A stretch of 24,857 nucleotides of DNA from a virus. The notes below the pieces were generated by a model, which made no database searches, was not told the origin of the DNA, and worked only from the letters and a program-made list of their open reading frames with translations. The translations under genes and the position numbers were made by a program. The stretch's first letter is position 1. Every line of letters starts with the position of its first letter. Below, piece by piece: positions 1-10,700 of this stretch. The stretch lies in IMG/VR virus record IMGVR_UViG_3300020451_000309, positions 1 to 24,857 of that record; one strand, written 5' to 3'.

Positions 1-90
1 GTCTCAGGCAAGGACGTTTTTACTACTGTAGTAATGCCCGTTCTTTGTTGGTATACAGGAATCCAACCTCCCCCTTTTATATTATGGTAA
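1..90 (+). CDS. Possible 3' end of an upstream gene (partial, uncertain frame)
   Basis: Frame 1 is open from the window edge to a TAA at 88-90, giving about 29 residues that end in PPPFILW. The stop lies directly against the terminator hairpin at 91, which fits the end of a transcription unit. Frame 2 instead stops at 29-31, so the upstream gene could also end there. Frame 3 is open too and runs on into the methyltransferase. With so little sequence I cannot decide the frame or name the protein. Confidence 0.25.
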   Translation, partial: VSGKDVFTTVVMPVLCWYTGIQPPPFILW

Positions 91-114
91 AGAGAGGAAA
101 TCCTCTCTTTTTTT
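91..114 (+). terminator. Intrinsic terminator of the upstream transcript
   Basis: A perfect stem of AGAGAGGA (91-98) with TCCTCTCT (101-108) is followed by an unbroken run of T at 108-114. This is a standard factor-independent terminator for transcription from the left. It also argues that the methyltransferase begins downstream at 132, not at the more upstream in-frame codons at 45 or 84. Confidence 0.85.
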
Positions 115-118
115 GTAC

Positions 119-126
119 CATAAATA
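119..126 (+). promoter_or_regulatory. Late-promoter-like octamer CATAAATA
   Basis: The octamer CATAAATA matches the T4-type late promoter TATAAATA at seven of eight positions, and it lies just after a terminator and just before a gene. T4-like late promoters start RNA a few bases after the octamer. That would put the start almost on the ATG at 132, leaving a very short leader or none. Confidence 0.5.
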
Positions 127-131
127 TTTCT

Positions 132-767
132 ATGCTAAAACATGTTCTTATTAATAATAAACTTGAATGGATTGATTGGAATAAAACTTTCTTTTTAGAG
201 AGATACCTTAAAAAAGAAAATCCTGATGAGTTTAAGAATATTTTTGAAATAGGTGCGTATAATTGTGAAGAGTCTCTAACTTTTACCAGACTATTCCCCA
301 ACGCACATATTACAGCATTTGAATGTAATCCAGTATTACTACCTACATGTAGAGATAACAGTAGGAAGTCTGATAGAATTACATTAGTAGAGAAGTTAGT
401 AACTGATACACCAGAAGACAGCACGTTTTACGTCTGTGATGGTGGAGAATCTTCTATGAACTTCCCTTACTTTAATCATAGTGTAACATTTGTTCCTACA
501 ACAACTATGGATGAATATCTGGATGATCGACCCATTGATCTAGTCTGGATAGATGTTCAAGGAGCAGAAATAAATGTTCTTCGTAGTTTTAAAGATAAAT
601 TAAAAAACGTCAAAACCATATACTGTGAAGTTGATATTAATGCAGAAAGATATCAGAGTAGTTCCACATTACGAACAGTTAATGAGTTTCTTTCTAACTA
701 CACTATTAAAGACATGATGCAACTTAATCGTAACGAGATGCATGTGATCTACAAACTTGACGTTTGA
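132..767 (+). CDS. FkbM-family SAM-dependent methyltransferase
   Basis: The 211-residue protein has a class I methyltransferase fold signature. The glycine-containing SAM loop IFEIGAYNCEES is near residues 37-48, the acidic ribose-binding strand AFECNP near 63-68, and the FkbM hallmark IDLVWIDVQGAE near 135-146. FkbM proteins O-methylate sugars and other small hydroxylated molecules. In phages of this type the substrate is unknown, and glycan or cell-surface modification is only inference. I chose the ATG at 132 because the frame upstream crosses a terminator (91-114) and a late-promoter-like box (119-126). No clear Shine-Dalgarno precedes it. It is followed by a separate promoter whose -35 box overlaps its stop codon. 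Confidence 0.85.
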   Translation: MLKHVLINNKLEWIDWNKTFFLERYLKKENPDEFKNIFEIGAYNCEESLTFTRLFPNAHITAFECNPVLLPTCRDNSRKSDRITLVEKLVTDTPEDSTFYVCDGGESSMNFPYFNHSVTFVPTTTMDEYLDDRPIDLVWIDVQGAEINVLRSFKDKLKNVKTIYCEVDINAERYQSSSTLRTVNEFLSNYTIKDMMQLNRNEMHVIYKLDV

Positions 768-785
768 ACAAATTTAGTCTATAAT
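757..785 (+). promoter_or_regulatory. Sigma70-type promoter
   Basis: TTGACG at 757-762 and a perfect TATAAT at 780-785 are separated by 17 bases, the optimal spacing. The -35 box overlaps the end and stop codon of the methyltransferase gene (TGA 765-767 lies just after it). Transcription would start near 792, giving a leader of about 16 bases before the ATG at 808. This is the type of promoter used by the host polymerase early in infection. Confidence 0.8.
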
Positions 786-807
786 ATAGAATCGTATACT
801 ATACATC

Positions 808-1002
808 ATGCACTACAAACCATATTCAGCAGAGTGGCATAGACACAGGTATTTGAAAGAAGCAATCTTTAAGTATCTTGATGACGGGATAGAAAATGAA
901 GTTATCCTTGCAGACATTCTAAATATAGTAAGTGACCGTCAAGAAGCGGCACATGCTGAGTCCTTGAGACTCGCAGACCTGGAAACCAAATTACGAGAGT
1001 AA
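808..1002 (+). CDS. Small hypothetical protein (64 aa)
   Basis: I do not recognise a domain in this 64-residue protein. It starts with MHYKPYSAEWHRHR, is rich in charged and helix-favouring residues, and the C-terminal half (HAESLRLADLETKLRE) reads as a heptad-like amphipathic helix. No signal peptide or membrane segment is visible. It is the first gene after the sigma70-type promoter at 757-785 and has no evident Shine-Dalgarno in its short leader. Its stop is one base before the next ATG, so the next gene is probably translationally coupled. This is likely an early gene. Confidence 0.8.
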   Translation: MHYKPYSAEWHRHRYLKEAIFKYLDDGIENEVILADILNIVSDRQEAAHAESLRLADLETKLRE

Positions 1003-1003
1003 T

Positions 1004-1318
1004 ATGCTATCAACCAAGTATCGACTCAGATTAGATGGAATATGTAAGCAGATTGTTAACAATGAAGAAGTCTCTCTAGAAGATATGATATGGGCAGAGA
1101 AATTGTCTAAAGCAAACACAACTGCTAGAAATTGGTTACAACAAGCACGTCGGCAATCGTCGCAAGACATTGAGAAAGGAAGTACCGAGGATTTTCTCAA
1201 TAGGATGGGACTCGGAGACCCTGACCCATCCAGATACAGAAATAGATTTGAAGGTGCTGATGATATAAATGACTGGTTCAGACCAGATAGACCTGATGAT
1301 TGGAGGCAGCGTGACTAG
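1004..1318 (+). CDS. Hypothetical protein (104 aa)
   Basis: No family is recognised. The N-terminal 70 residues look helical (KYRLRLDGICKQIVNNEEV, then EDMIWAEKLSKANTTARNWL). The C-terminal tail is rich in Asp, Arg, Pro and Trp (DDINDWFRPDRPDDWRQRD) and is probably flexible. Its start is one base after the previous stop, with a purine-rich GAGAG just upstream. Its last 8 bases overlap the GTG start of the glutaredoxin-like gene. The order suggests a small early operon running 808-1690. Confidence 0.8.
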   Translation: MLSTKYRLRLDGICKQIVNNEEVSLEDMIWAEKLSKANTTARNWLQQARRQSSQDIEKGSTEDFLNRMGLGDPDPSRYRNRFEGADDINDWFRPDRPDDWRQRD

Positions 1319-1556
1319 AACAGCGGTAATTTATAGTAATGGTAGTCAAGAATGTGAACGCATTGCACAATTACTTAAAGCATTACCAGAAGTATCTGAA
1401 TTTCATCTATATACAGTTGGAAAAGAATTTGAACAATATCAATTTGAGATGGAGTTCGGCGGTGATGCATCATATCCACAAGTTGCTATTGATACTAAAC
1501 ATATCGGTAGCATGAAAGAAACACTACACTATATGAATAAGGAAGGAATGTTATGA
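1311..1556 (+). CDS. Glutaredoxin-like protein lacking the first active-site cysteine
   Basis: The 81-residue protein follows the glutaredoxin pattern: a beta strand (TAVIYS), the active-site loop, a helix (ERIAQLLKAL), a second strand ending YTVG, then YPQVAID with the expected cis-proline (P56) and KHIGSMKETLHYM at the end. Glutaredoxins reduce disulfides with glutathione and serve ribonucleotide reductase in T4-like phages. Here the CxxC loop reads SQEC, so the usual nucleophilic N-terminal Cys is Ser12 and only Cys15 remains. Standard redox activity is therefore doubtful. I chose GTG at 1311 because GGAGG at 1302-1306 sits at proper spacing. A longer ATG start at 1269 or 1296 lies inside the previous gene and lacks such a site. 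It overlaps the upstream gene by 8 bases. Confidence 0.7.
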   Translation: MTRTAVIYSNGSQECERIAQLLKALPEVSEFHLYTVGKEFEQYQFEMEFGGDASYPQVAIDTKHIGSMKETLHYMNKEGML

Positions 1557-1690
1557 AGAAACAATTTGTAAGCAAAAAAGGCGATACTTGGGAGTGGGAA
1601 GAAACTTCTGAAGCTAAAAAAGCAATTCAACGATTGCATGAAGACATTACAAACCGCATTCACGACCTAGAAAAAGATTCGTCTGACTAA
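1553..1690 (+). CDS. Very small charged hypothetical protein (45 aa)
   Basis: The ATG overlaps the previous stop (ATGA), and AAGGA at 1543-1547 sits at a good distance upstream. The 45-residue product begins MKKQFVSKKGDTWEWEE and continues as a highly charged, probably helical stretch (EAKKAIQRLHEDITNRIHDL). No family is recognised. It is the last gene of the 808-1690 cluster and is followed by the late-promoter-like box at 1710. Confidence 0.7.
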   Translation: MKKQFVSKKGDTWEWEETSEAKKAIQRLHEDITNRIHDLEKDSSD

Positions 1691-1709
1691 AGAGACGGGT
1701 AATAACTCT

Positions 1710-1717
1710 GATAAATA
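1710..1717 (+). promoter_or_regulatory. Late-promoter-like octamer GATAAATA
   Basis: GATAAATA matches the T4-type late consensus TATAAATA at seven of eight positions. It lies in the short gap before the giant structural gene, as expected for a virion gene. Transcription would begin near 1722-1724, leaving a leader of about 30 bases. No other such box was found before 18570, so it may serve the whole structural block. Confidence 0.6.
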
Positions 1718-1755
1718 ACCCAGAGGACCAATTAAAACCGCTTTGGTAAGCTGAT

Positions 1756-4700
1756 ATGCCGCTAACAAGACTAGATAACCTGATTTCGAGTAAGACAGGT
1801 CGATATCTTTATGTATCCCCCGATGATTTTAACGCTAGTGATGAACTAGACAATAGAGGTAACTCTCCAAGTCGCCCATTTGTGACTATTCAGAGAGCAT
1901 TTCTAGAAGTTGCACGTTATTCATATTTGCCTGGGGTAGATAACGATAGATTTGATGAGTTCACCATCATGCTAATGCCTGGTGACCACTACATTGATAA
2001 CCGTCCAGGTCTTGAAAATACATCATTGATTGACGTATTCGGTTTTGATCAGCAAAATAATGCTTGGGCAGATTCTTCGGTTTTGGATCTGTCTAACTCT
2101 AATAATGTTCTCTACAGATTTAACGGTTCAGATGGCGGTCTAATCGTTCCTCGTGGTTGTTCTTTAATTGGTTACGATCTTCGTCGTACAATTCTTCGTC
2201 CTCTATATGTTCCCGATCCTGCTAATAAAGAGTGTGCGAGAACATCTATCTTCAATGTAACTGGTGGTGCATATATCTGGCAGTTTACAATTAAAGATGG
2301 TGATACTACAAGTAAATCTCCTCTATATGATACCACTAATGGTGTCGGTAAAGTATACGCACGTAAGGGAGATGTTGCTAAACTAGAAATTCCTGAGTAT
2401 TCTCACCATAAGATTACTGTATTTGAGTATGCTCAAAAGAAAGATCTTGATCTTTACTATGAGAAAATTGCTAAAGCATTCTCACAATATCAACCAACTA
2501 TTGATGATGCTGATGAGTTCGGTACTAAGGTTCAAGAGACTAGAATTGTTGGACCTCTTTCTGACTTAAGAACTATTGAATCGATTCAGGTTGTTAACTC
2601 TTCTCCTGTTGGTACTGTTACTGTTAATGTAACAACTAAGATTGCTCACGGGTATATCAAAGGGCAATACATTGCTATACAAGAGAATGGTCTAGATGAT
2701 GGACTAAATGGTACGTTTGATGTTACTGCTATTGATAGTAATAACCGTAGAAAGTTTACGTTTGAACTCCCAGGCAGTGTTGCTGGTTTAGGTTTACAAA
2801 ATAACCAGACATATACCACTGCTAATGGTCTATCTACCAATGCATTTGTACAGGCAGAAGTTGACTCTGTAGAGTCTGCGTCTCCTTATATGTTTAACTT
2901 GTCGATTCGTTCGACTTGGGGTATTTGTGGTCTACATGCTGATGGTAGCAAGGCATCTGGTTTCAAATCAATGGTTTGTGCTCAGTATACTGGTGTTTCT
3001 CTACAGAAAGACGATAGAGCATTCATTCGTTACGATAGATTTACTAACACTTGGAACCAAGCATCATTCTCTGATGCCTTCGCAACAGTTCCATATCATA
3101 CAAAAGGTGATGCATACTGGAAGGATGACTGGAGAAACTTCCACATCCGTGCGTCTAATGACTCATTCGTTCAGTGCGTTAGTATATTCGCTGTTGGTTT
3201 CGCTGATCACTTCTTGATGGAGTCTGGTGGTGATATGAGTATCACCAACTCTAACTCTAACTTTGGTAACACTTCACTCCATGCAATTGGACATAAGGGT
3301 TATGCATTCAATCAGGATAAGGGTGGATTCATTACTGATATCATTCCACCTGAGAAACTTATTGAGTCTGCTGCTAACGAAGACGAGATTGATTACTACA
3401 CATTTGATGTTCAAGGATCTCGTGGTACAAATACAAAATTATACTATGCTGGATCTGGTATTACTGATCCTAAGAAACGTCCTGCTGTTACTCTTGATGG
3501 ATATAGAATCGGTGCTAAGTCAAATGAAAAGATTTTCGTTGAACTAGATCCATATGATGCTGCATCTGGTAAGACAACTCCTGCAAATTCTGTATTTAAT
3601 GCGACTCTAGAACCATCTGGATTCAAATCATACAGTAGTTCAATGCAGATCCTCAACCCTACAACTGTGGTTGTTGATAATAAGAATCAGGATGCTGCTA
3701 ACAGAATTGAAGAGAATAAAGATTTAATTGCTGAGGAAGCATATGGATATATTACTACTAAGTATCCTGCACTTCTCAGTAAGAATATTACTATTACTAA
3801 GTGTAAGAGAGATATTGGATATATTTTAGATGCAGTTATTGCTGACTTAAGACTTGGTGGTAACATCAATACTGTTCAGGCAGCAGAATCTTATTTCTCA
3901 TCTGGTCAACTCAATTATATTGATGGAGAATTATTTGAAACTATTGAAGGTTTTGAATATGCTCGTGACTTAGCAATCGCAGCAATGCGTAACTGGGATT
4001 TCCTACAGACTGGTTGTGTAATCACTAATGGATCTCCAAATGTTACTGTGCCTACAACTGAAGGTCTATCAATCGGTATGAAGGTTGAGGAGTATACAAC
4101 TGTAAATGCTAATAATACTACAGTTGATCCATCTTCTTTAATCACATCTAACATTCCAGCAAACACATATATTAAGAGCATCGTTAACGCAACTACGATT
4201 GAACTTGGTGGTGTTGTTGCTAATGCTAGAAGTTATCTTGGTGTTGGTGTTGCTCAGAATGCAACTGGTACAACTAGTGCTGGTAAACTATTATTCAAAC
4301 TAGAAGATACTAATGGTGATCGTAAGGGTATCTGGTCTGGTTTAACAGGAACTATTGATGCATCTATTACTACAGACACTGTATATCCTGAGTGTTCTGG
4401 AACTGCTAATGCAATCACTACATTCTTTAGTAACATTAAAACTATCATCAACAATGGTCTTAGTCCTGTTGCTGATCGTTTTGCTGATGCACATGATCTA
4501 TTACTTGCTAACAAGAACTGGATTGCTGATGTAGCAGTCAAGGACATGGAAATTCAGTATCCTACATTCAATGTCCCTGGTGGTTCTGTTAACTGTTTTG
4601 ATGATATTGTAGATGTTATAGAAGCAATTGCATATAACGTTAAGTATGGTTCTAACAACCAAGTATATGATGCTGCTAACTTCTATGTTTTAGGTGCTCA

Positions 4701-7700
4701 CGTTGCTGGTGAAGAAGCACAATCTGTATATGCCTTTGGTATTGCTAAACAGATTGCCGAGAAAGTAATTCAAAATCTTACTTACACTCCTCGTGCTGGT
4801 GTAACTACAACATACTCTCAACAAAAAGATTTAACTATCACCACAGATCCTAATCCTGTTGGTGGTAACACTCCACATACATGGGCAGGAGGCACAGCAA
4901 CTAGTGCAGTTCAGTCTGGTGGTAACTATGCACATACATTTGTATCTGCTGTAGGAAATGGAGTTACATCAAATTCAGGTAACTTACCAAACCCAGTTAC
5001 AAATGCAACATATAATGCATCAACTGGTGAGATGGTTATTACCTCTGCTGGTCATGGATTAAGTACATCAAACACACTTTCTATTGCTGATAACGCATTA
5101 TCATTCACATGTACAATGGATGGTAATACTGCAACTAAGACATATCCAAGATCTACTGACCCTTCATCTGGACAGGCACTGAATATTAGTTCAGTTACTA
5201 CTGATACAATAACTGTAAACGTAGGTGGATCACCCATCGTCAATCATGATGTTACAAATGCAGCTTATGATCCTGCAACAGGTGTAATGGTACTAACAAT
5301 TGGTACTCATTCCTTAACAACAGGAACAAGTATTAAGATCGCTGCTAACTCATTAACATTCACTTGTGGAATGGATAACAATGCAACTCAGCATACTTAT
5401 CCTAGATCAGGTGACCCTGCATATGATACTGCTATCAATATTGATTCAGTAGGTGCAGACACAATTACAGTTAATGTTGGTGCTGCTGGTTCTGCTACTT
5501 ACTACTGTGCTAACGTTCTTTCTGCGCAAAATACTTTATTTAATATCATTGAAGCAGGTATTGATAATGCTGGTACAGTCAATAGCACAAATGCTGGTGT
5601 GTTCGCTGCTATAACTAAAACTTCACCACAACAGACAATCATTCCTAGATTGAATCCAACTGTTGATAGTTCTCAGTTTGCTAATCGTGCGACATTATTT
5701 ACAGTCAATGCTGGTGGTAGTAACCCACATAAGTTTGAGACTGGAACTCCAGTTCGTTTAGTTGCTAGACCAAAATCAGGAATGACTCCTGATGAGAGAG
5801 ACGTTCGTCTACCAATAGGATTCCAACCAAACAGAGTATACTATGTAATTGCCCCAGGTAGAGACACACAACCATTCAACTATAACCAAGCAAGTGTATA
5901 CAACGGTATCTTTGACGGTGGTGATCAAACTAAACTGATGCTTGCAAACACAAAAGAAAATGCTGCAGCAGGTATCTATATCTACTCACCTGAAACTGAG
6001 TCAATTGAAGATGATGTTGAGATTTTACTTCAACAGTATGTTCTTGATGAGAGATTTGATCTTACTGAGTATCGTGTAACTTTTGATGGTAGCAGCGGTA
6101 CAGTCATGAAGACTGATGTTGCACACATCTTTGATAAACCAACAACAGGACTAGGAGCTGCATATCTACAGAAAGTATTCTTTAGAGCAGAAGGTTCTGA
6201 TGGTCAGGTAGGAACACTTCCTACACTCTCAGGTGTTGGTGGTCAACAGATCTCAGCAACTAAAGAGTTCTTTGTACGTTATACAAGTGATGATACATTT
6301 AAGATATTCAACACTGCAGCGGAAGCGATCGCTGGATCTCCTGAGGTAACACTTGTTAATAGCACAACTCAGTTCTGGTATGTCTTTGCTAACAAGCGTG
6401 TATCTCCACTAAAATTTGATCCTACATTTGTTGATACTAGTGCATCTAGAGTGCCTGCTATCACTGATGGTCTATGGTATCTACAGACTAAAGACGAGTC
6501 TACTAATGATGATAATATATTCTCTAGATTTAATCAGACTGACTATGATGCTGCATCTGGTCAATCACAGACAACAGACTCTAACTACAGAAGACTTCTT
6601 GATGCTAGAGAGAAAGAAGATAGAATATATCGTTTACGTTACGTACAACCTAAGGAATTCCCTGGTGCTGTAAGAAAACCAAACAACGGATTTGTTCTTA
6701 AGATCAGAACTGACGAGAAGAGAAATCTTCTACCTCAGAATATTGTTCTAGAACCTGTTGGTGGTGCTCCTACTAAGGCAGAATTCCGTAACCCATATAC
6801 ACAGAACAACGCAACTGAAGTTCTAGGTATGAGTAGAACTGCATATGATAGTGCAGTACAGGCAGGTACAATTGATCCTGATTTTGTATATGATCCTGAT
6901 AATAATCCAGTAGTTGTTAACACTAGCAACTATCTACGTTTCAGTATTCGTTCTGCTAGAGAAAAAACTGTTGGTTCTCAGCAACTTTTAGAAGTTACTG
7001 CATTCAACCATTCTGTTGATGATACAAATGCTCCTTCATTAAAGAATACTGTATTCCACACAGTTAAGATCAACTCTCCTCAGGCAGGTTCATTTACTGC
7101 TAGTAAGACAACTTCTACTCCAACTAATAGAGTTGAGTGGACTGGATACTCTAGTGGTTTTGCTTATATTCATGCATACTTCTCTGTAGGAAGTGAACAT
7201 TACCTCATCTTAAAAGATGTAAGTGCTCGTCCTAGTTTTGATGCCTTAACTAATACTAGATTTACACAAGGTTCAGTATATGCTGATCTACAGGAAGATG
7301 CTAACGGTGGTAGAGATGTTAAAGATAACTATCTTTATGTTGTACAGGGTGCTAACCTCTTTACTATAACCCCTGGTGATACTTTAGATGACTCAGTTGG
7401 TAACACATATAAAGTTATTTCTGTAAATGATGTTCCTGATATTGATGATACATTCTATATCTTTAACACAGAAGAGATTCAAGAACGTGTTTCAGGGCAG
7501 CAAGATGGTATTTACTATCTAACTGCTGTTCGTGGTAATATCACACCTCTACCTCGTGGTGCTGGTATTGGTAACAACTTCCAGAACTTTAAGTTCTCTC
7601 AACCTATATCCTCTCTGTATCCATTAGATTACAAAAATGATCCAACTTGGTATCAGGTTGTAGACAATAATGGTACAAAAGATACATTAATTACTGATCC

Positions 7701-10700
7701 TCAAGAGTCTAGTTCTTATGCTGATAACTATACTCATGGTTTAGTTTACGTTAACGACGCCAAGCGTTCGATGACGAAGGAAGCTGTTGTAGATTTAACT
7801 AAGAGTGCATACTTCGATGGTTATACCTACACTGGTACTAATGAGATCAAGGCAACCACAGGTAATGCAACATCTGGATCAGAACAAAGAAAGATTTCTA
7901 TCGCTGGTGATGCTGCATCTATCCACGATCAGAAGGTTTACGTTGAATTACGTCGTCCTTCTATTGCTAGATCTGGTAACCATACATTTGAATACTTAGG
8001 ATTTGGTCCAGGAAACTACTCTACTGGTCTACCAGCACGTCAAGAAGTTATTTTATCTGACTTCCAAGATTACTATGCACAGGCAAAACGTGAAGATGGT
8101 GGTATCGTATTCTATACTGGTCTAAACTCTAATGGTGATCTTTATATTGGTAACCGTAAGATTGATGCTATTACTGGTGAGGAAGAGTTCCTCGAGAGAG
8201 CAGTTCTTGCAGCATCTGAAGATGATACCGATGTAATTACATCACTGGTTACATCTTTCGATACTCCTGTTACATTTAAAGATAAGATTACAGTTGAAGG
8301 TGTTGGATTCTTTAATAATAGAGTCATTATCAACACTCAACCACCTAACGAAAATCCTGCTTTGACTATTCAGTCAAACCCAAGGAACGATGGTGGTGCT
8401 GAAGATCTTACTCTAACTAGAGGTAACTTCGCTAACAGAAATGAAGGCGACATTACCATAGATCGTAATAAAATTTCCGCTGCACTTTTCCATGTAAAAG
8501 GTCGTGGTACTGCGGCATTCCCTGGACAGGCATACAGTCTACGTTCTAACTTCTCATTCAATGAGAATGTCCCATCAAACAGAACTCCTGATCAGAACAC
8601 AACATTCAGTAATGATCAGTTTGTAAGATACTACAACTCTACTGATGTTGAAGCAAATCCACAAGCGGGTGATATCCTATTCAAGGGTAACTCTGTTGAG
8701 AGAAGTGGTTCTCTTGGTTGGGTGTATGCTAACTACTACACTAATATTCCTGAGTCAAGCATTCTTGATTTAGTAACAGATGGAAGTAGTAAGATCAGAA
8801 TCAATTGGACTGGTTCTCTAACTAACGCAAGCACAGGTATTGGACTTAGTGTTGGTAAGACAATTAGAATCCAAGGATTTAGTAATAGTTTAATTAACGG
8901 TAAGTGGGTAATTACTAAGGCAGATCTAACTGGAACTGATAACGACTTTATTGAATTTATTGTTGCTAATGCTATCACTGCTGCAACATATAACTGGACT
9001 GCTGCTGCTGAACCAACAGCGGTATTAGAAAGATCTGATGAAAACTTCAAAGAGTATGGCGTTATTGGTGCAGAAGCACTTAGAACAACCACAGATACAT
9101 ATGGTCAATTCAAATTAGGCGTTAACACACTTGCACGTACTGCACATGCTGCACATGAGTATGGATTCTTAACTTATAATGCTGGTGGTATCACATATGA
9201 CCAGCAAGAACCAAGAGCAAACTTAGATGTTGTTGGTAATGCATATATCAGTGGTAAGGCAATCAATGATTACCTCAATAACTCAACTACAAGTAAGACT
9301 GAGACTAACCTAGATGAGGCGTTCTTAGTTGGTGGATCTTCCGATTCTCCACAATCTAATGCACTTCTTAGAGTTTCTACTCAAGATACTAGAGTTGGTA
9401 TTAATGTAAGTAGAGGTGAATTAACTGATACTCTGACTGTTCAAGGTACAGTTAGAATGCTTGGATCAGGTGCTAACTTAGATATTGATGGTGATCTTAA
9501 TGTTGATGGCGGTGATATCACAACAAATGCAGGTGTATTCAACTTATTACAAGGAAATGCACTCACAGTCAATGCATTTGGTCAGGCAACTACATTACAT
9601 ATTGCTGATCTAGCAGTCAACGCCCAATCAATTAGTATTGGAACTAACGTTACTGCACAAACAATCTTTGATCTTCATACTAGTTCAACTGATTCCATAG
9701 TTAATATTGGAACTGTTGCTGATGGTGCTACAAATAAATCTGTTATCACAATCGGTGGTGCATTTAGTAATACTGCTAATTCAACATTAACAGTTAAGAA
9801 TGCTCAGACTATCTTAGATGGTGATTTAGATGTAAATGGTGGAGATATTCAATCTGATTCTCAGATAATTAATCTTCTTACAAGAGGTGGTACTGCTTCT
9901 ACAGTTAACTTTGCTACTAGAGCATCACAATTTAATATTGGTGGTGTTGCTGGTTCAACAACTATTAGAAACTCACTCAAAGTCAATGGTGATACCGATA
10001 TGTTCGGTGATGTTACCATGCATGGTGGATCTAACAGTGGTACAGTTACAGTTTCTAGAGCAAAATTTGGTACAAGTAAGATTGCTCACGCTAAGGGTTC
10101 TCTTGCTAACCTTAATGTTGACTTCTACGAGTTTATTGCCGATATTGATGGTATTGAAATTATCAGTGCATTGAATACAGTCAATGGTACATTCTCTGTT
10201 CCTGATAACTATTTCCTTGATGGTAACACTGTAAGATTCTCAGACACTACTGGATTCTCAAACAACGTTGATACTGTAACAACATACTTCATTGTTAATT
10301 CAACTGGTGTTGCTGGTGGTACATTCCAGATTGCTTCAACTGAAGGTGGTACACCAATCGTTGTTTCTGGAACCCCTGGAACTGCAACTGGTATCACATT
10401 ACAAAACACTTTAGTTGATACTGGATCTGGTACTACATCATGGACTTCAAACCCAGTTGATGCATCATATACTAATCTACCTGTTAACAACGTAGAGGGT
10501 ATTGAGATCGGTGACGTTCTTCTCATCAATAATGAGTTAGTTCAAGTTATATCCCCAGGTGCTGATACTAGCAATAGACTTGTTAAAGTTACTAGAGGTT
10601 TTGATTGTACAACTGTTACACAACACAATGATAACAGTCCTATCGTTAAACTTGGTAAGTCTGCAGCTGCGACTCATTTAATTGGTAGAGTACCACAAAA

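Noticed and set aside
1-90. tRNA 3' end near the left edge
   Set aside because: No T-arm GGTTCGA-type sequence or acceptor pairing was found. A gene end followed by a terminator explains the sequence.
45-131. Longer methyltransferase start at 45 or 84
   Set aside because: The extra codons run through a clear terminator hairpin (91-114) and a late-promoter-like box, and encode residues unlike the start of an FkbM protein.
1269-1310. Upstream ATG starts for the glutaredoxin-like gene
   Set aside because: They lie inside the previous gene without a ribosome site. GTG 1311 has GGAGG at proper spacing and starts exactly at the first strand of the fold.
4996-5490. Tandem repeats in the giant gene as a CRISPR-like array or phase-variation tract
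   Set aside because: There are only two long copies, they are in frame and diverged at DNA level, and no short regular repeat-spacer pattern exists.
8736-9092. 118-codon open frame on the minus strand
   Set aside because: It lies wholly within the giant structural gene, has no family signature or ribosome site, and its Ser/Leu/Val-rich composition is typical of antisense frames of Gly/Asn/Thr-rich genes.
9887-10174. 95-codon plus-strand frame inside the giant gene
   Set aside because: It is Leu/Val-rich, with no start signals or domain, and the overlapping frame clearly encodes fibre repeats.
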